In this document: one piece after another, positions 1-8,728 of the stretch | Layout: each line of letters starts with the position of its first letter | How positions within the stretch are numbered: the stretch's first letter is position 1 | Origin: Hydrogenophilales bacterium 12-61-10 | GTDB lineage: Bacteria > Pseudomonadota > Gammaproteobacteria > Burkholderiales > Thiobacillaceae | DNA: 64,000 nt | NCBI GenBank assembly: GCA_002279795.1 | Contig: NCCT01000028.1 | Location: 1 to 64,000 of the forward strand | Direction of reading: 5' to 3' | Program-made: the position numbers and the translations under genes | The notes under the pieces: model-generated | Databases searched by the model: none | Seen by the model: only the letters and a program-made list of their open reading frames with translations | What the model was told of the DNA's origin: nothing

Positions 1-10
1 AGTTGCCGAC

Positions 11-844
11 ATGAATACCGCTTGCCATTACGCCATTGTTCGCTTTATGCCTTTCGTCGAGACGGGGGAGTTCGCCAACGTCGGCGTGGTCATGTTCGCG
101 CCCAATGCGCGCTACTTCGGCTTCAAGCTGCTGGGCAACCGTTATGCGCGGGTGACGAATTTCTTCGAGCAAATGGACGCGAAGGTTTTTCGCGCATCCA
201 TGAGCACTTTCCGTGAAGAGTTGCAGCGCATCGACGGTATGTTGAAGCAGATGGGCACCGACCGACGCTTGAAGACTCTGGACCGGGATGGGGCTGTGCG
301 TTTGTGGGGCGAGATCATCAAGCCCCGCGAAACCATGCTGCGCTTCAGCGATTCGCGCGTGGTGCTGGCCGAAGAGCCCCGTGCCAAGATGCTGGCGTTG
401 TTCGAATATTACGTTGAGCGCAATTTTGTAAACCGCGAGTATCAAGAGCAGGCTCTGGAACGCGGGGTGCGTGGCTGGCTGCGCGACGCAAAACTGCTGA
501 ATCAGTTTCATGCTGGCCGTGTAGGTAACGATGAGTACCACGCGCAGTTTCCGTTCGTGGCTGGACCGGATGACAAGCCGGAAAAAATCATCAAACCACT
601 CAATCTGGATTACGCAGAAGCGTCCAAAATTATCGACCATGGCGGTCAGTGGGTGGTGCGGGTCAATGCACTGAAAAAGCGCCAGTTGTTACCGGACCAG
701 GTTCTATTCGCGGTGAGCGGGCCTGTTGATGCCACCGCTCGCGGCAAAGCGCGTCGCGAAGTAGTGGATGAGCTCGAAGAGGCCGGTGTGATAGTAGCGC
801 CCTATAACCAGGCGCAGGCGGTTATCGACTTCGCTAAACGATAG
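11..844 (+). CDS. DUF3037 domain protein
   Basis: Encodes a 277-residue cytoplasmic protein with no signal peptide or membrane segment. The N-terminus (HYAIVRFMPFVETGEFANVGV) and overall pattern fit the DUF3037 family, whose function is unknown. By family knowledge, such genes often sit directly after a HipA-like kinase gene; the upstream neighbour lies outside this window, so that cannot be checked. The ATG is the first start available in the window. A GC-rich hairpin with a T-run lies about 145 bp downstream at 989-1007. The family call is fairly firm; no function can be assigned. Confidence 0.75.
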   Translation: MNTACHYAIVRFMPFVETGEFANVGVVMFAPNARYFGFKLLGNRYARVTNFFEQMDAKVFRASMSTFREELQRIDGMLKQMGTDRRLKTLDRDGAVRLWGEIIKPRETMLRFSDSRVVLAEEPRAKMLALFEYYVERNFVNREYQEQALERGVRGWLRDAKLLNQFHAGRVGNDEYHAQFPFVAGPDDKPEKIIKPLNLDYAEASKIIDHGGQWVVRVNALKKRQLLPDQVLFAVSGPVDATARGKARREVVDELEEAGVIVAPYNQAQAVIDFAKR

Positions 845-983
845 CGCGATTTATTCACCCTGGCGGCCATGGTTTGGAGATCTAAATGTCGAGCTCTAAA
901 GACCATTTATCGCGCTTCATTCGCAGCGCCGAAAAAGAGCGCGGATAAATGTGTCAGACCCATTTATCCCCGGGGTAGGCGGA

Positions 984-2759
984 TTAAGGCGGGGGAGCCC
1001 CGCTTTTGCAGAAAGACGAACAACTGCAGTGTGACGTACCGCCCAGGTTAAAGAATTTCTCTTCCTTCTTTTTGTAATACAGGGCTGCCACCGCTTCGGT
1101 TTGTTCACTGTAGGGGTCTGCCAATACATCGTGCAGCGTGTGCACGAGACTGAAATCACCGCTGTCGGTGGCGCTGCGATAGGCTTCTACCAGCATCCAT
1201 TCTCTGGGGATGTATTTGGGGTTGGTTCGCTTCATGGCTGCCGAGACGTCCATCGGGTTGCGGCCTTCTTGTTGCAAGGCGTTGTGCCATTTTTCCAGCC
1301 ATGCATCCCAGCGTGCATCGATTGACGCGCTGTTTTGCACGTAGCCTCCGCGCGTTTCATAAAAGCTGGTTTGCAGTGCGGCCACTTGCATGGGCAGGTT
1401 TGAGAGCTCGCGCCAGAAGAGGGTGTAGTCCACCGGGGTTTCTGACATGAGCGTGTGCAGCTCGGTGAAAAGCGCGGCATTAAATTCGGCCAGGCCCATT
1501 TTGCTTGCCCACATATGATTCATTTCGCGCTGCATGTTAGCTGGCAGTTCATTCAGGATGGCCTGCAGTGATTGAATCGCGCTTTCGTTTTGCTGCAGCA
1601 GCGGCACGAGGGCAATGCAGAACATTCTGAAATTTTCCATGGCGGCCATGGGCTGGTTCATGAAGGAGAAGTGTTCGCCGCCGCCTGTCCACATTTGAAA
1701 CGCCGGGTCATACGCTTCGATAAAGCCGAAAGGGCCGTAGTCCAGCGTGCGCCCGCCCAAGGCGCAGTTGTCGCTGTTGAAGTTGCCCTGGCAATAGCCC
1801 ACGCGTATCCAGTGCGCAATCAGTTGTGAAAGGCGCACGGCAAACGCTCGCGAGACGGCCAGGACTTTGTCGCTCAGGGTTGCGGCGGTTTGGCTGAGTT
1901 GTACGGCGAGGTCGGAGTATTCTCGTTCGAGCACATGCTGGAAAATGGCTTCGAGCTCGGCGAGGGCGTTGGGGTGTTCGTTATTTCTGGCGCGGCGCCC
2001 AAATAATTCGAGCTGACCCACGCGCAGAAAAGAGGGGGCGACGCGGGTGGTGATGGCGGCCGGTTCGTCCACCATGCGGTCCGGGTCCCAGGTTTGGGCG
2101 TTGGGGGAATACCAGGGGCGGGTGATGGTTTCGCTCTGCGAGACATACAGGCAGAGGGCGCGGGTGGTGGGCACACCCAGTGCGGCCATGGCTTCTGACA
2201 CCAGAAATTCACGAATGCTGGAGCGCAAGATGGCGCGTCCATCGCCACCGCGACAATAGGGCGTGGTGCCGCCGCCCTTGAGCTGAAACTCCCAGCGTTG
2301 ATCCTTGGCCAGCAATACCTCAAGCACAGAAATGGCGCGGCCGTCGCCGTAACCATTGCCGGTTTTGAATGGGCAGTTTTGAACCATCTCTTGCCCGTAG
2401 ATGCTCAGCGCGTAGCCGCTCGCCCAGCCGCTTGTTCGAATAGCTTGCGTGTCGATACCCGCATTGGTGCACTCCACTGCAAGCGTGGGGGTGCCGGTAA
2501 AAAACTGCATGAAGGCTTCTTCACGGGCCAGGCTATCGGGCAAATTCAGCTCGTTGAAGAAACGTCGGCTATGGATGACGTAAAGCGGATTGGGCAGGGG
2601 GGTAGGTTCCACCTCGACGTAATGGCCGGATTTGACTTCGCGCATCCTTTTGTTGGGGTGGTGGCGAGCCTGTTCGGGGTCTGCTGTCAGCGAGCGCAGC
2701 AGCGAATAATCTGCGCGCTGCAGAAAATCGCTAAAGGTGATCGGGGTGGAAGTGGGCAT
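984..2759 (-). CDS. selO: SelO/YdiU family protein AMPylase
   Basis: A 591-residue pseudokinase-fold protein. Characterised SelO proteins transfer AMP from ATP to Ser/Thr/Tyr of target proteins in redox regulation. Visible motifs are the nucleotide-binding lysine in FQLKGGGTTPY (K161), GGDGRAILRSS just after it, and the metal-binding GNFNSDNCALGG with DYGPFGF near residues 325-350. The C-terminus has the family CSCSS motif, with Cys rather than selenocysteine. It then continues for about ten extra residues (FCKSGAPPP) through a terminator hairpin, where many homologues stop after CSS. The start is supported by the conserved length. Transcription is convergent with the DUF3037 gene. Confidence 0.93.
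   Translation of the reverse strand: MPTSTPITFSDFLQRADYSLLRSLTADPEQARHHPNKRMREVKSGHYVEVEPTPLPNPLYVIHSRRFFNELNLPDSLAREEAFMQFFTGTPTLAVECTNAGIDTQAIRTSGWASGYALSIYGQEMVQNCPFKTGNGYGDGRAISVLEVLLAKDQRWEFQLKGGGTTPYCRGGDGRAILRSSIREFLVSEAMAALGVPTTRALCLYVSQSETITRPWYSPNAQTWDPDRMVDEPAAITTRVAPSFLRVGQLELFGRRARNNEHPNALAELEAIFQHVLEREYSDLAVQLSQTAATLSDKVLAVSRAFAVRLSQLIAHWIRVGYCQGNFNSDNCALGGRTLDYGPFGFIEAYDPAFQMWTGGGEHFSFMNQPMAAMENFRMFCIALVPLLQQNESAIQSLQAILNELPANMQREMNHMWASKMGLAEFNAALFTELHTLMSETPVDYTLFWRELSNLPMQVAALQTSFYETRGGYVQNSASIDARWDAWLEKWHNALQQEGRNPMDVSAAMKRTNPKYIPREWMLVEAYRSATDSGDFSLVHTLHDVLADPYSEQTEAVAALYYKKKEEKFFNLGGTSHCSCSSFCKSGAPPP
989..1007 (+). terminator. Rho-independent terminator inside the selO 3' end
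   Basis: A 6-bp GCGGGG/CCCCGC stem (989-994 and 998-1003) with a 3-base loop is followed by TTTT on the plus strand. It would end transcription from the DUF3037 side. It overlaps the last codons of the convergent selO gene, so those codons encode the Gly-Ala-Pro-Pro-Pro tail of SelO. Confidence 0.55.
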
Positions 2760-2931
2760 TGTGTGAGGTGCGATCGGTTTTACAAGTAAGGGATTGGATA
2801 AGTGCTGCGGCCTTGAAGTTCAAGATGGTAGCGGGGTCCGTACACAAATAGAGCCAGATTCCATATTTAAGGCTGGCCCCACCCCTCATTTCGCCCCGTC
2901 GAATCGTCCCGATCCCGGCTTCGCAGCCTTG

Positions 2932-3102
2932 GCCAAGGGCCTTGGTTTTATTACGCCGGACGGCGGTGGCGATGATCTCTTCGCTCACTTCTCGGAAATT
3001 CAGGCAGGCGGCTTCAAGTCGCTGCAGGAAAACCAGCGCGTCAGCTTCGAAATCCCCGCGGACCCCAAGGGCACGCAGGCTGCAAATATCCAGCCTGCGT
3101 AA
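2932..3102 (+). pseudogene. 5'-truncated cold-shock protein (CspA family)
   Basis: Translation gives the C-terminal three quarters of a CspA-type OB-fold protein: [19 protein letters not shown], then a [15 protein letters not shown] stretch, ending NIQPA. The first 13 or so residues (the TGTVKWFND part, including RNP-1 aromatic residues) are replaced by unrelated sequence, and no good start codon with a ribosome site precedes the fragment. A strong terminator follows at 3123. I read it as a remnant left by recombination at about 2930; a TTG at 2929 could in principle start a 58-residue product. Confidence 0.75.
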
Positions 3103-3122
3103 ATTCGCTTTGGTTGAATCAA

Positions 3123-3148
3123 AAAACCCCGGTTAGCCGGGGTTTTTT
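3123..3148. terminator. Bidirectional rho-independent terminator
   Basis: An AACCCCGG/CCGGGGTT stem with a short loop, flanked by A-runs on the left and T-runs on the right. It sits directly downstream of the cold-shock remnant and can act in both directions. Confidence 0.85.
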
Positions 3149-3248
3149 GTTGCCTGCGTCTGCAGGGTGGCGGGGGGGGGGCGAACTGAAAACCATCAGC
3201 CATGAGGCATGGCTTGCCTGAATTCAGCAAAAGGCTGACGCCCTTTGC

Positions 3249-3534
3249 TCAGGCCCTCAAGCGCACCCGGTTCTCCACCGTCAGCACATCGCCTGCCGCA
3301 TCGACCACAGCATAAAGCCTGGGCTTCGGGTTGCTGCCCCAGGTCAGACTGGGGGTGGGGCTGTCCAGGTACACCACCTGCGCGCCGTCGAACTGCTTTT
3401 CGACCTGGCCGTGGGCGAGCAAATGGTTGAGGGCGTCGATGGATATGCCGCGCTGCTTCATCCGGCTGAAGGCGAGGGCCGCGCTGCTTCATCCGGCTGA
3501 AGGCGAGGGGGCTGATCTTTCCGAGTTTCATCAT
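3249..3534 (-). pseudogene. Small DUF4258-like gene broken by a 31-bp tandem duplication
   Basis: Reading from the ATG at 3534 (ribosome site CAGGAG upstream) gives MMKLGKISPLAFSRMKQRG and then goes out of frame. Removing one copy of an exact 31-bp duplication (3448-3478 and 3479-3509) restores an 84-residue protein: 286 minus 31 is 255 bases, exactly 85 codons. The restored protein continues RGISIDALNHLLAHGQ and ends ENRVRLRA. The SRMKQRGIS...LLAHGQ pattern resembles DUF4258, a family often linked to toxin-antitoxin loci. A 70-residue product could still start at the internal ATG at 3461. Confidence 0.7.
3448..3509. repeat. Exact 31-bp tandem duplication
   Basis: Two identical, directly adjacent 31-bp copies at 3448-3478 and 3479-3509. 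Because 31 is not a multiple of three, the duplication frameshifts the small gene that contains it. The identity of the copies points to a recent event. Confidence 0.95.
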
Positions 3535-3605
3535 GGGGGTTCTCCTGTTTGCCTGCGCGGGCGGGATGGCGCCGCGTCTGGCGTTTTACGGATTCGGTAT
3601 TTATA

Positions 3606-3637
3606 CTGTATGCACATACAACTGTACATGCATACAG
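3606..3637. promoter_or_regulatory. Two adjacent LexA (SOS) boxes
   Basis: Box 2 (3622-3637, CTGTACATGCATACAG) is a perfect CTGT-N8-ACAG site. Box 1 (3606-3621, CTGTATGCACATACAA) differs in one terminal base and abuts it. They lie just upstream of lexA, overlap a TATACT -10-like element (3602-3607), and also face the divergent small gene. Tandem boxes at lexA are the usual autoregulatory arrangement. Confidence 0.9.
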
Positions 3638-3654
3638 TACTTTGAGGAAGCCCC

Positions 3655-4257
3655 ATGCGAGAACTCACCCCCCGCCAGGAAGAAATCCTGAACCTGATCC
3701 GCGAGTGGATCGAAACGACCGGCCTGCCGCCGACGCGCGTGGAGATCGCGAAGCACTTTGGCTTTAGCTCGCCGAACGCGGCCGAGGCGCATCTCAAGGT
3801 GCTGGCCAAGAAGGGCGTGCTGGATCTGGTGCCGGGCACGTCGCGCGGCATCCGGCTCAAGGGCGGTGGCGGTCTGCCGCTGGTGGGCCAGGTGGCGGCG
3901 GGCAGCCCGATCCTGGCGCAAGAAAACATCGAGCGGCATTACCAGCTCGACGCCGCGATGTTTTCGCCGCACGCGGATTACCTGCTCAAGGTGCGCGGCA
4001 TGAGCATGAGGGATGCCGGCATCCTCGACGGCGACCTGCTCGCGGTGCATCGCAGCGTCGAAGCCAAGGCAGGGCAGGTGGTGGTGGCGCGCATCGACGA
4101 CGAGGTCACGGTGAAGCGCTTTGAACAGCGCGGCCATATCGTGCGGCTGCTGCCGGAAAACCCTGATTTCGAGCCTATCGTCGTCGACCTCGCGCGGCAG
4201 GAGCTGGTGATCGAAGGCATCGCAGTCGGGGTGATCCGGAGCGGAATGGCCTCATGA
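3655..4257 (+). CDS. lexA: LexA SOS repressor
   Basis: A 200-residue repressor of the DNA-damage regulon, cleaved by itself when bound to RecA filaments. Residues 1-65 form the winged-helix DNA-binding domain. The cleavage site is Ala82-Gly83 in VGQVAAGSP. The catalytic Ser117 lies in [10 protein letters not shown] and the general-base Lys154 in VTVKRFEQ, spaced as in E. coli LexA. Two LexA boxes directly upstream indicate autoregulation. recA, recX and umuDC are also in this window, but I saw no comparable box in front of them. Confidence 0.97.
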   Translation: MRELTPRQEEILNLIREWIETTGLPPTRVEIAKHFGFSSPNAAEAHLKVLAKKGVLDLVPGTSRGIRLKGGGGLPLVGQVAAGSPILAQENIERHYQLDAAMFSPHADYLLKVRGMSMRDAGILDGDLLAVHRSVEAKAGQVVVARIDDEVTVKRFEQRGHIVRLLPENPDFEPIVVDLARQELVIEGIAVGVIRSGMAS

Positions 4258-4468
4258 GCACGGCCTGATCGGTCAACAGCCTTTACCGGGTTGCGTCGAC
4301 GGCGTACACGGGTCGGCCGCGAGGCGATGGGCATCATCGCGCCATCCTGGCGCGATTGCAGATATACCCTGCAAGGTCTCGCAAACAGTCTATTTTTGAA
4401 ACGAATTCCTTTGCGTCACGCCCGGACCATCGGTCGCCCCGCTGTTGAAATGAACCAGGAGAACCTAA
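4258..4468. other. Intergenic region after lexA
   Basis: No coding potential seen. It holds an 8-bp perfect hairpin, ATCGCGCC/GGCGCGAT at 4336-4356, without a following T-run, which may mark the end of the lexA transcript. A ribosome site (AGGAGA) for the next gene lies at the right edge. Confidence 0.4.
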
Positions 4469-5029
4469 ATGCTGAACACCACATTTGACCGTTTGGCCCT
4501 GGCGGTGCTTGCCACGCTTCTGGGCGCCTGCGCTACAACCGATGTCGTGGTGCCGATTGATACGGCGCAGATCGTGGCGGGCAGACAGGATGCCTCCCAA
4601 GAGGTGCAAGTTGAGGTGACGGATATCCGCCGGGAAGCGAACTTCGAACGCACCACGATTGGTGGCTTGTCGATGGGGCGGATCACGCTGAAGCCGCCAG
4701 CCCCGGAACTCGTGCAGACGGTCGTCGAGGCAAGCGCAGGCAAGGTGCTTGCCAGCCGCGGGATAACCGGGCCGCAGACCGTGCTCTGCGGGATACGCGT
4801 GTTCGAGATCGCGACGCCGGCCACCCCGCTGTACTGGGATATCAACACGAAGATCGAGCTGGTGCTGCGGGTTCATGGGCAGGATCGCATCGTTTCGGGG
4901 ACGGCGACCGAGCGCACGTTCGTCTGGCCGTCGGAGGCGTTGATCGGGCGGGTGACGGCCGCAGCCTTGCGCCAGGTCGGCGCCGAGTCGGAACAGGCGG
5001 TGGAGGCGTTATTCGCGTTGCCGCGCTGA
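4469..5029 (+). CDS. Putative outer-membrane or periplasmic lipoprotein
   Basis: A 186-residue protein with a lipoprotein signal peptide: a hydrophobic stretch ends in the lipobox LGAC, making Cys21 the predicted lipidated residue. The remainder is mixed alpha/beta with no family I can name. Ribosome site AGGAGA lies 8 bases before the ATG. Its 3' end overlaps the convergent gene at 5009 by 21 bases. Like its neighbours at 5009 and 5710 it looks like a secreted protein of unknown role; function not assigned. Confidence 0.7.
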   Translation: MLNTTFDRLALAVLATLLGACATTDVVVPIDTAQIVAGRQDASQEVQVEVTDIRREANFERTTIGGLSMGRITLKPPAPELVQTVVEASAGKVLASRGITGPQTVLCGIRVFEIATPATPLYWDINTKIELVLRVHGQDRIVSGTATERTFVWPSEALIGRVTAAALRQVGAESEQAVEALFALPR

Positions 5030-5713
5030 CTCGGGTTCCTGTGGTTTTACGGCCTGTTCGGCGGCGGTCTGGCGGATCGCGCGCGCAATCTGGCTGCCGA
5101 GTTCGTGGCACGCTTGAGCCTTGGTGCGGGCCGGAATCGGAATCGGCAGGATGAATGCAGGCATCACGAATGTTCCCTCGATTTTGACGTCTTCGCGCCG
5201 AATCCTGACGCCGTCGTCGAGCGACCAGAGCGCGGCGTCGAGCGCGGTGGTTTCGCCCTGCCAACTGAAGCCAAGACATCCGCCGCCCCCGTAGCCAGCG
5301 CCGCACAGGATAAAACCGCCTGGCTTTTTCTTGAGGGTTCCGCCACTGAAAACGATCAGGTACTGCAGTCCATGACGCGTCAGGCGTGCGCGAACCTCCT
5401 CGCGGGCGAGCAGTGCGGCGAAACCGGCTTCGGTCGCCGGCTGCGTCGCGGGTTCGAGCAGCGGAAACAGCATGTCGCGGACCGTGCGCTGCGGGGTCAC
5501 GATGATTTCGGGCGCGACTTCGCGAATGCGTGCGCTCAGGCACGCCTCGATATCACCGCCCAATGCGTACAGGGCGTCTGCCGGATCGGCTGGCCACCAG
5601 ACCATGCCGACGGCTAAGGCAGTTGCTGACGCTGTTTCTGCCTGTGCGGGCAGCGATGTGCAGAAAAAGCAGATTGCTGCAACGAGTGTGCGTGCAGGGC
5701 GCATGCGCATCAT
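5009..5713 (-). CDS. Exported protein of unknown function
   Basis: A 234-residue protein with a clear Sec signal peptide (hydrophobic core, cleavage after PAQA). The mature part has a glycine-rich segment (CGAGYGGGGCLGF) with paired cysteines. It is the last gene of a three-gene unit: its ATG overlaps the TGA of the 5710-6387 gene (ATGA), so translation is likely coupled. I do not recognise the family. The composition and the coupling to a lipoprotein suggest a cell-envelope partner. Confidence 0.65.
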   Translation of the reverse strand: MMRMRPARTLVAAICFFCTSLPAQAETASATALAVGMVWWPADPADALYALGGDIEACLSARIREVAPEIIVTPQRTVRDMLFPLLEPATQPATEAGFAALLAREEVRARLTRHGLQYLIVFSGGTLKKKPGGFILCGAGYGGGGCLGFSWQGETTALDAALWSLDDGVRIRREDVKIEGTFVMPAFILPIPIPARTKAQACHELGSQIARAIRQTAAEQAVKPQEPESARQRE

Positions 5714-6387
5714 GGCGAAATCCGCTGCCGGGAAATGCCTGCCGACCAGGCTTTCAACGCAGGATCATGTTCAGCTTCCAGCATGAAGCGCGCAATTGCT
5801 TCGCGCAGGGTGATGTCGACTTCCTGAATGATGCAATCCTTTAGGGACTCGGTGAACCGGCGCGTGTGCCGCTGCTGTGCCGACGGGGTCCAGCATTTGA
5901 TTTCAATGCCGTCCGGCGCGTAGAGACAGACCCGATAGGCGATGCGTACGTAGTCGTGGTCGCGGTTTGCACTGTCGGCGAGCAAGAGTTCTGCGTCTGT
6001 GTGCTCGAGCACGATCACGCCGTCGAGGCCGGTTATGCCTTCGCGCCAGGGGGGCCAGTCCGGCAGTTCGATCGCCTGGGTGAACATGCTGGCGAAGACC
6101 TGCTCGAAACGGGCGACGCTTGCCTTGCCCACTTCGATGCGCATGATGGGATTGACGAGAACCGGGATGCGTGCGGCGCTCGCGTAAACGACCCCCACCC
6201 GCGCATCGATGCGCGGAAAAATCGGCGGATCGGCTGGCGGTGGTGCGAGCGGAACGGTTCCGCATGCGGCGAGCGCAAGCGACACAAGCGCGGCACATGC
6301 GGGCAGGGTCCCGAATGGCGCAGTGAGCGTGCGCAACAGCCTGATTGGCAGCGGAAGCGCGCAAGCATGGGCGATGGACGCGTTCAT
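5710..6387 (-). CDS. Putative lipoprotein
   Basis: A 225-residue protein when started at the ATG that overlaps the stop of the upstream phosphodiesterase gene (ATGA at 6387-6384); a longer open frame upstream is only shadow of that gene. The N-terminus has a signal peptide ending in the lipobox LAAC. The mature part contains a beta-rich segment and two closely placed Cys (CLYAPDGIEIKC). Its own stop overlaps the next start (ATGA). Function unknown. Confidence 0.65.
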   Translation of the reverse strand: MNASIAHACALPLPIRLLRTLTAPFGTLPACAALVSLALAACGTVPLAPPPADPPIFPRIDARVGVVYASAARIPVLVNPIMRIEVGKASVARFEQVFASMFTQAIELPDWPPWREGITGLDGVIVLEHTDAELLLADSANRDHDYVRIAYRVCLYAPDGIEIKCWTPSAQQRHTRRFTESLKDCIIQEVDITLREAIARFMLEAEHDPALKAWSAGISRQRISP

Positions 6388-7568
6388 GGCAGCGGGGCGA
6401 TGACGAGCGGCACGGTCATTTCCGCTGCAGTGAGTCCGCCATGCACGCCGATGTGGGTGTGGCGCGCCTCGCCCATCAGCCAGTCGCGCAGGATGCTGCG
6501 ACCGCGGGGGATGAGGACGTAATCTCCAATGCGGTCGCGCAGGGCAGGGTGGGCTTCGCCCGGCCCCAGCCAGCCATATTGCAGGATGTCTTCGCTTTTG
6601 AGCAGCAGGATCCGGTCGCCCAGATGCTCGCGCAGGTAATGCTCGAACTGCGCTTCCCGGCCTTCGCGCACGTAGGCGAAGGCCATGCGCGGCTCCCCGC
6701 ACAGCGGCAGCAGCAGGGTCTCGCGCAGGCCGGGATGGTCGTCGAGGTCGATGGTCTCAGCTGCCGAGGTATCGATGAAGCCATGATCAGCGGTGACGAT
6801 GACGCGGCTGCCGCTGTCGCGCGCGACGTCCACCAAGCGCGCGAAACCGGCGTCGAGCGCGGCGAAGGCGTCTGCCACCTGCGGACTGTGGACGCCGTAT
6901 TCATGCGCCAGGCTGTCGTGCTGCGGCCAGTAGGCATGGATGTAGCTGCGCGGAGCATCGCTGCGCAACAGGCCGTTGATGCACTCGAACATCTCGTCCT
7001 GGCTTGCGTAGCCGTGCCGTGTTGCCTTGCCTGAAAGCGCGGCATTGAAATCCGAATGAATGATGTGCTGCGGGCTGACCACGTGGCAGGGCAGGGGCAG
7101 GCGGTCGTAGAAGGGGGTGAGGCCAAACAGGCTGGATGGTGTGACGCCGGCATGGCTCAGGCTGCGGCGGCCAGCGCGGAAACGGAAGGGCAGCGGCGCG
7201 GCGATGGCGCCGATCTCGCGAAAGTACATGTGCCAGCCGGTCAGTCCGTGCTGTTGCGGGGCGAGGCCGGTGAGAAAGGTGGGGATGGCGCTCGCCGTGG
7301 TGGTGGGAAAGACCGACGTGATCGGGCAGCGCAGATGCTGGCGCAGGGCGCTGTCGCGGTCGATCAGATAGTCGTGGCCGAGTCCGTCGACGACCAGCAG
7401 CACCAGATGCCGCGCGCCGGCCAGCGCGTCGGGCGGCAGCGCCGTCAATGAGGGGTAGGGACTGCTTCCACCGAGAGCCGTGGTGATCGAGCTCATGAGG
7501 TTGACCAGACTGCCGCCGCGATAGTCAGGCAGGCTGAGGGCCGGGTCAAAGCTGGGCTGGAGGGTCAT
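6384..7568 (-). CDS. Alkaline-phosphatase-superfamily phosphodiesterase (NPP-like)
   Basis: A 394-residue protein of the type I phosphodiesterase/nucleotide pyrophosphatase family. Metal and catalytic motifs are in order: VVDGLGHDY (D61), FPTTTAS with the candidate Thr nucleophile at 89-91, WPQHDSLAH near 215, VTADHGF near 265 and HGGLT near 375. These supply the two-metal site. There is no signal peptide, so it is probably cytoplasmic. It heads a coupled operon with two envelope proteins (5710 and 5009). The substrate cannot be read from sequence; nucleotide or phospholipid phosphodiesters are typical of the family. Confidence 0.82.
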   Translation of the reverse strand: MTLQPSFDPALSLPDYRGGSLVNLMSSITTALGGSSPYPSLTALPPDALAGARHLVLLVVDGLGHDYLIDRDSALRQHLRCPITSVFPTTTASAIPTFLTGLAPQQHGLTGWHMYFREIGAIAAPLPFRFRAGRRSLSHAGVTPSSLFGLTPFYDRLPLPCHVVSPQHIIHSDFNAALSGKATRHGYASQDEMFECINGLLRSDAPRSYIHAYWPQHDSLAHEYGVHSPQVADAFAALDAGFARLVDVARDSGSRVIVTADHGFIDTSAAETIDLDDHPGLRETLLLPLCGEPRMAFAYVREGREAQFEHYLREHLGDRILLLKSEDILQYGWLGPGEAHPALRDRIGDYVLIPRGRSILRDWLMGEARHTHIGVHGGLTAAEMTVPLVIAPLP

Positions 7569-7684
7569 GGGGGTTTCGCTGGCTCGACCTTTTTAGGAGC
7601 AAGGGCCACATAAGGCGGGCTGCCTTATGGCGCAGCTTGCCTGAGCACCTATTCGCGGCATGGCAGGCAGAAATCAGGCCGGGC

Positions 7685-8041
7685 TTATTCCCTGAAAGGG
7701 GCCTTTTCCGGCTCGATGCTTTCGATCTGCGGGATGGCGTTTTGCGGATGCTGCCGGATGGCCCGCTTCAGTTCGTCGTCCATGCGAGCGCTGTGGGCAG
7801 CACTCTGTTGAATGGGGGCGTCCGGTGGGGCTGCCTGCGAAGCGGACGCGATGCGCTCGATTTCGGCTTCGGCGGCCAGCCAGTCTTCCATGTCATGCCC
7901 GTGGGCATAACCCCGCTTTGCGAAATGGTAGTAGGCCGCATCGCGAATCATCGCCTCGCGCTGTTCCAGGCTTAAAACGCCGCGCCAGGTGATGTCGGGG
8001 CCAGTGTGCGGGTCGACAGGCGGGTATGTCGGGTTTGCCAT
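7685..8041 (-). CDS. DUF2934 domain protein
   Basis: A 118-residue soluble protein. The central part (MIRDAAYYHFAKRGYAHG followed by EDWLAAEAEI) is the DUF2934 signature, a short helical motif common in beta- and alphaproteobacteria with no assigned function. The C-terminal third is polar and probably flexible. Ribosome site GAGGATG precedes the ATG. It stands alone between the phosphodiesterase operon and the murein hydrolase pair. Confidence 0.75.
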   Translation of the reverse strand: MANPTYPPVDPHTGPDITWRGVLSLEQREAMIRDAAYYHFAKRGYAHGHDMEDWLAAEAEIERIASASQAAPPDAPIQQSAAHSARMDDELKRAIRQHPQNAIPQIESIEPEKAPFRE

Positions 8042-8182
8042 GCTTTCATCCTCCCTCGTTGACGATCAAGGCGCCCGGCGAGGGATTCTCGCCCGCAGTT
8101 CAAATATCTGCGTCTGAATAAGCTGCCTGACTCAATATAGACGCAACGCGGCCGGTCGGATTGGGGGCACAGGGTCAGGCCA

Positions 8183-8728
8183 TCAGCCGCCCCAGGTCCG
8201 CACGCGCCCCACATCCAGATGCACAAAGTCGGATGCCGGGTAATAGCCGACACCACCGCCTTTCAGCATGAGCCCGGTCCGGCGCAGGTCGGCCAGCGCA
8301 ACGCCGGGCAGGCGGATGTCGATGGCCTTGCCCTGCATATGCAGGCTGCCTTTGGCGACGCCGGAAGACTTGCCTGCCAGCATCTGGTTGCTGGCGGGCG
8401 AGCGGTAGCCGGAAATCACCTGGAATGGCTGCGATGTGCCGAGTGTCGTCTGGACGCGATGCAGCAGATCGAGCAGGCCGGTATCGATGGGGGCCACTTG
8501 ATCGGTTCGGTGGTCGCGCAGCACGCGGTTGATTTCGTGCAGCGACGCCGCCACGTAATCGCCTTCGATCCAGTAAGGCAGGTCGAGCCGCTCGCCAGTA
8601 TGCAGGTTGTTGAAGCCCAGCCGGCGCTCGGACACGAGCGGCCCCGGGCTGGCTAATGCCGGCAGGGGCAGCGCGGCGGCAAGCAGGCCCCATTTAAGAA
8701 AATTGCGGCGGTTGAGGGGAGCGTTCAA
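8183..8728 (-). CDS. Tat-exported murein endopeptidase, MepK/YcbK (DUF882) family
   Basis: A 181-residue protein whose N-terminus carries a twin-arginine motif (RRNFLKWG) and hydrophobic segment. The M15-type zinc site is intact: H130 in KGSLHMQGKAID, D137, and H170 in DFVHLDVG. E. coli MepK cleaves mDap-mDap crosslinks made by L,D-transpeptidases, and the gene directly upstream here is an L,D-transpeptidase, which fits. The start is TTG, overlapping the upstream TGA (TTGA), with GGAAA as ribosome site; no in-frame ATG is close. Confidence 0.88.
   Translation of the reverse strand: MNAPLNRRNFLKWGLLAAALPLPALASPGPLVSERRLGFNNLHTGERLDLPYWIEGDYVAASLHEINRVLRDHRTDQVAPIDTGLLDLLHRVQTTLGTSQPFQVISGYRSPASNQMLAGKSSGVAKGSLHMQGKAIDIRLPGVALADLRRTGLMLKGGGVGYYPASDFVHLDVGRVRTWGG

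Noticed and set aside
984..1010. Selenocysteine codon at the SelO C-terminus
   Set aside because: The position in CSCSS is a TGT cysteine codon and the stop is TAA; no TGA and no reason to invoke selenocysteine.
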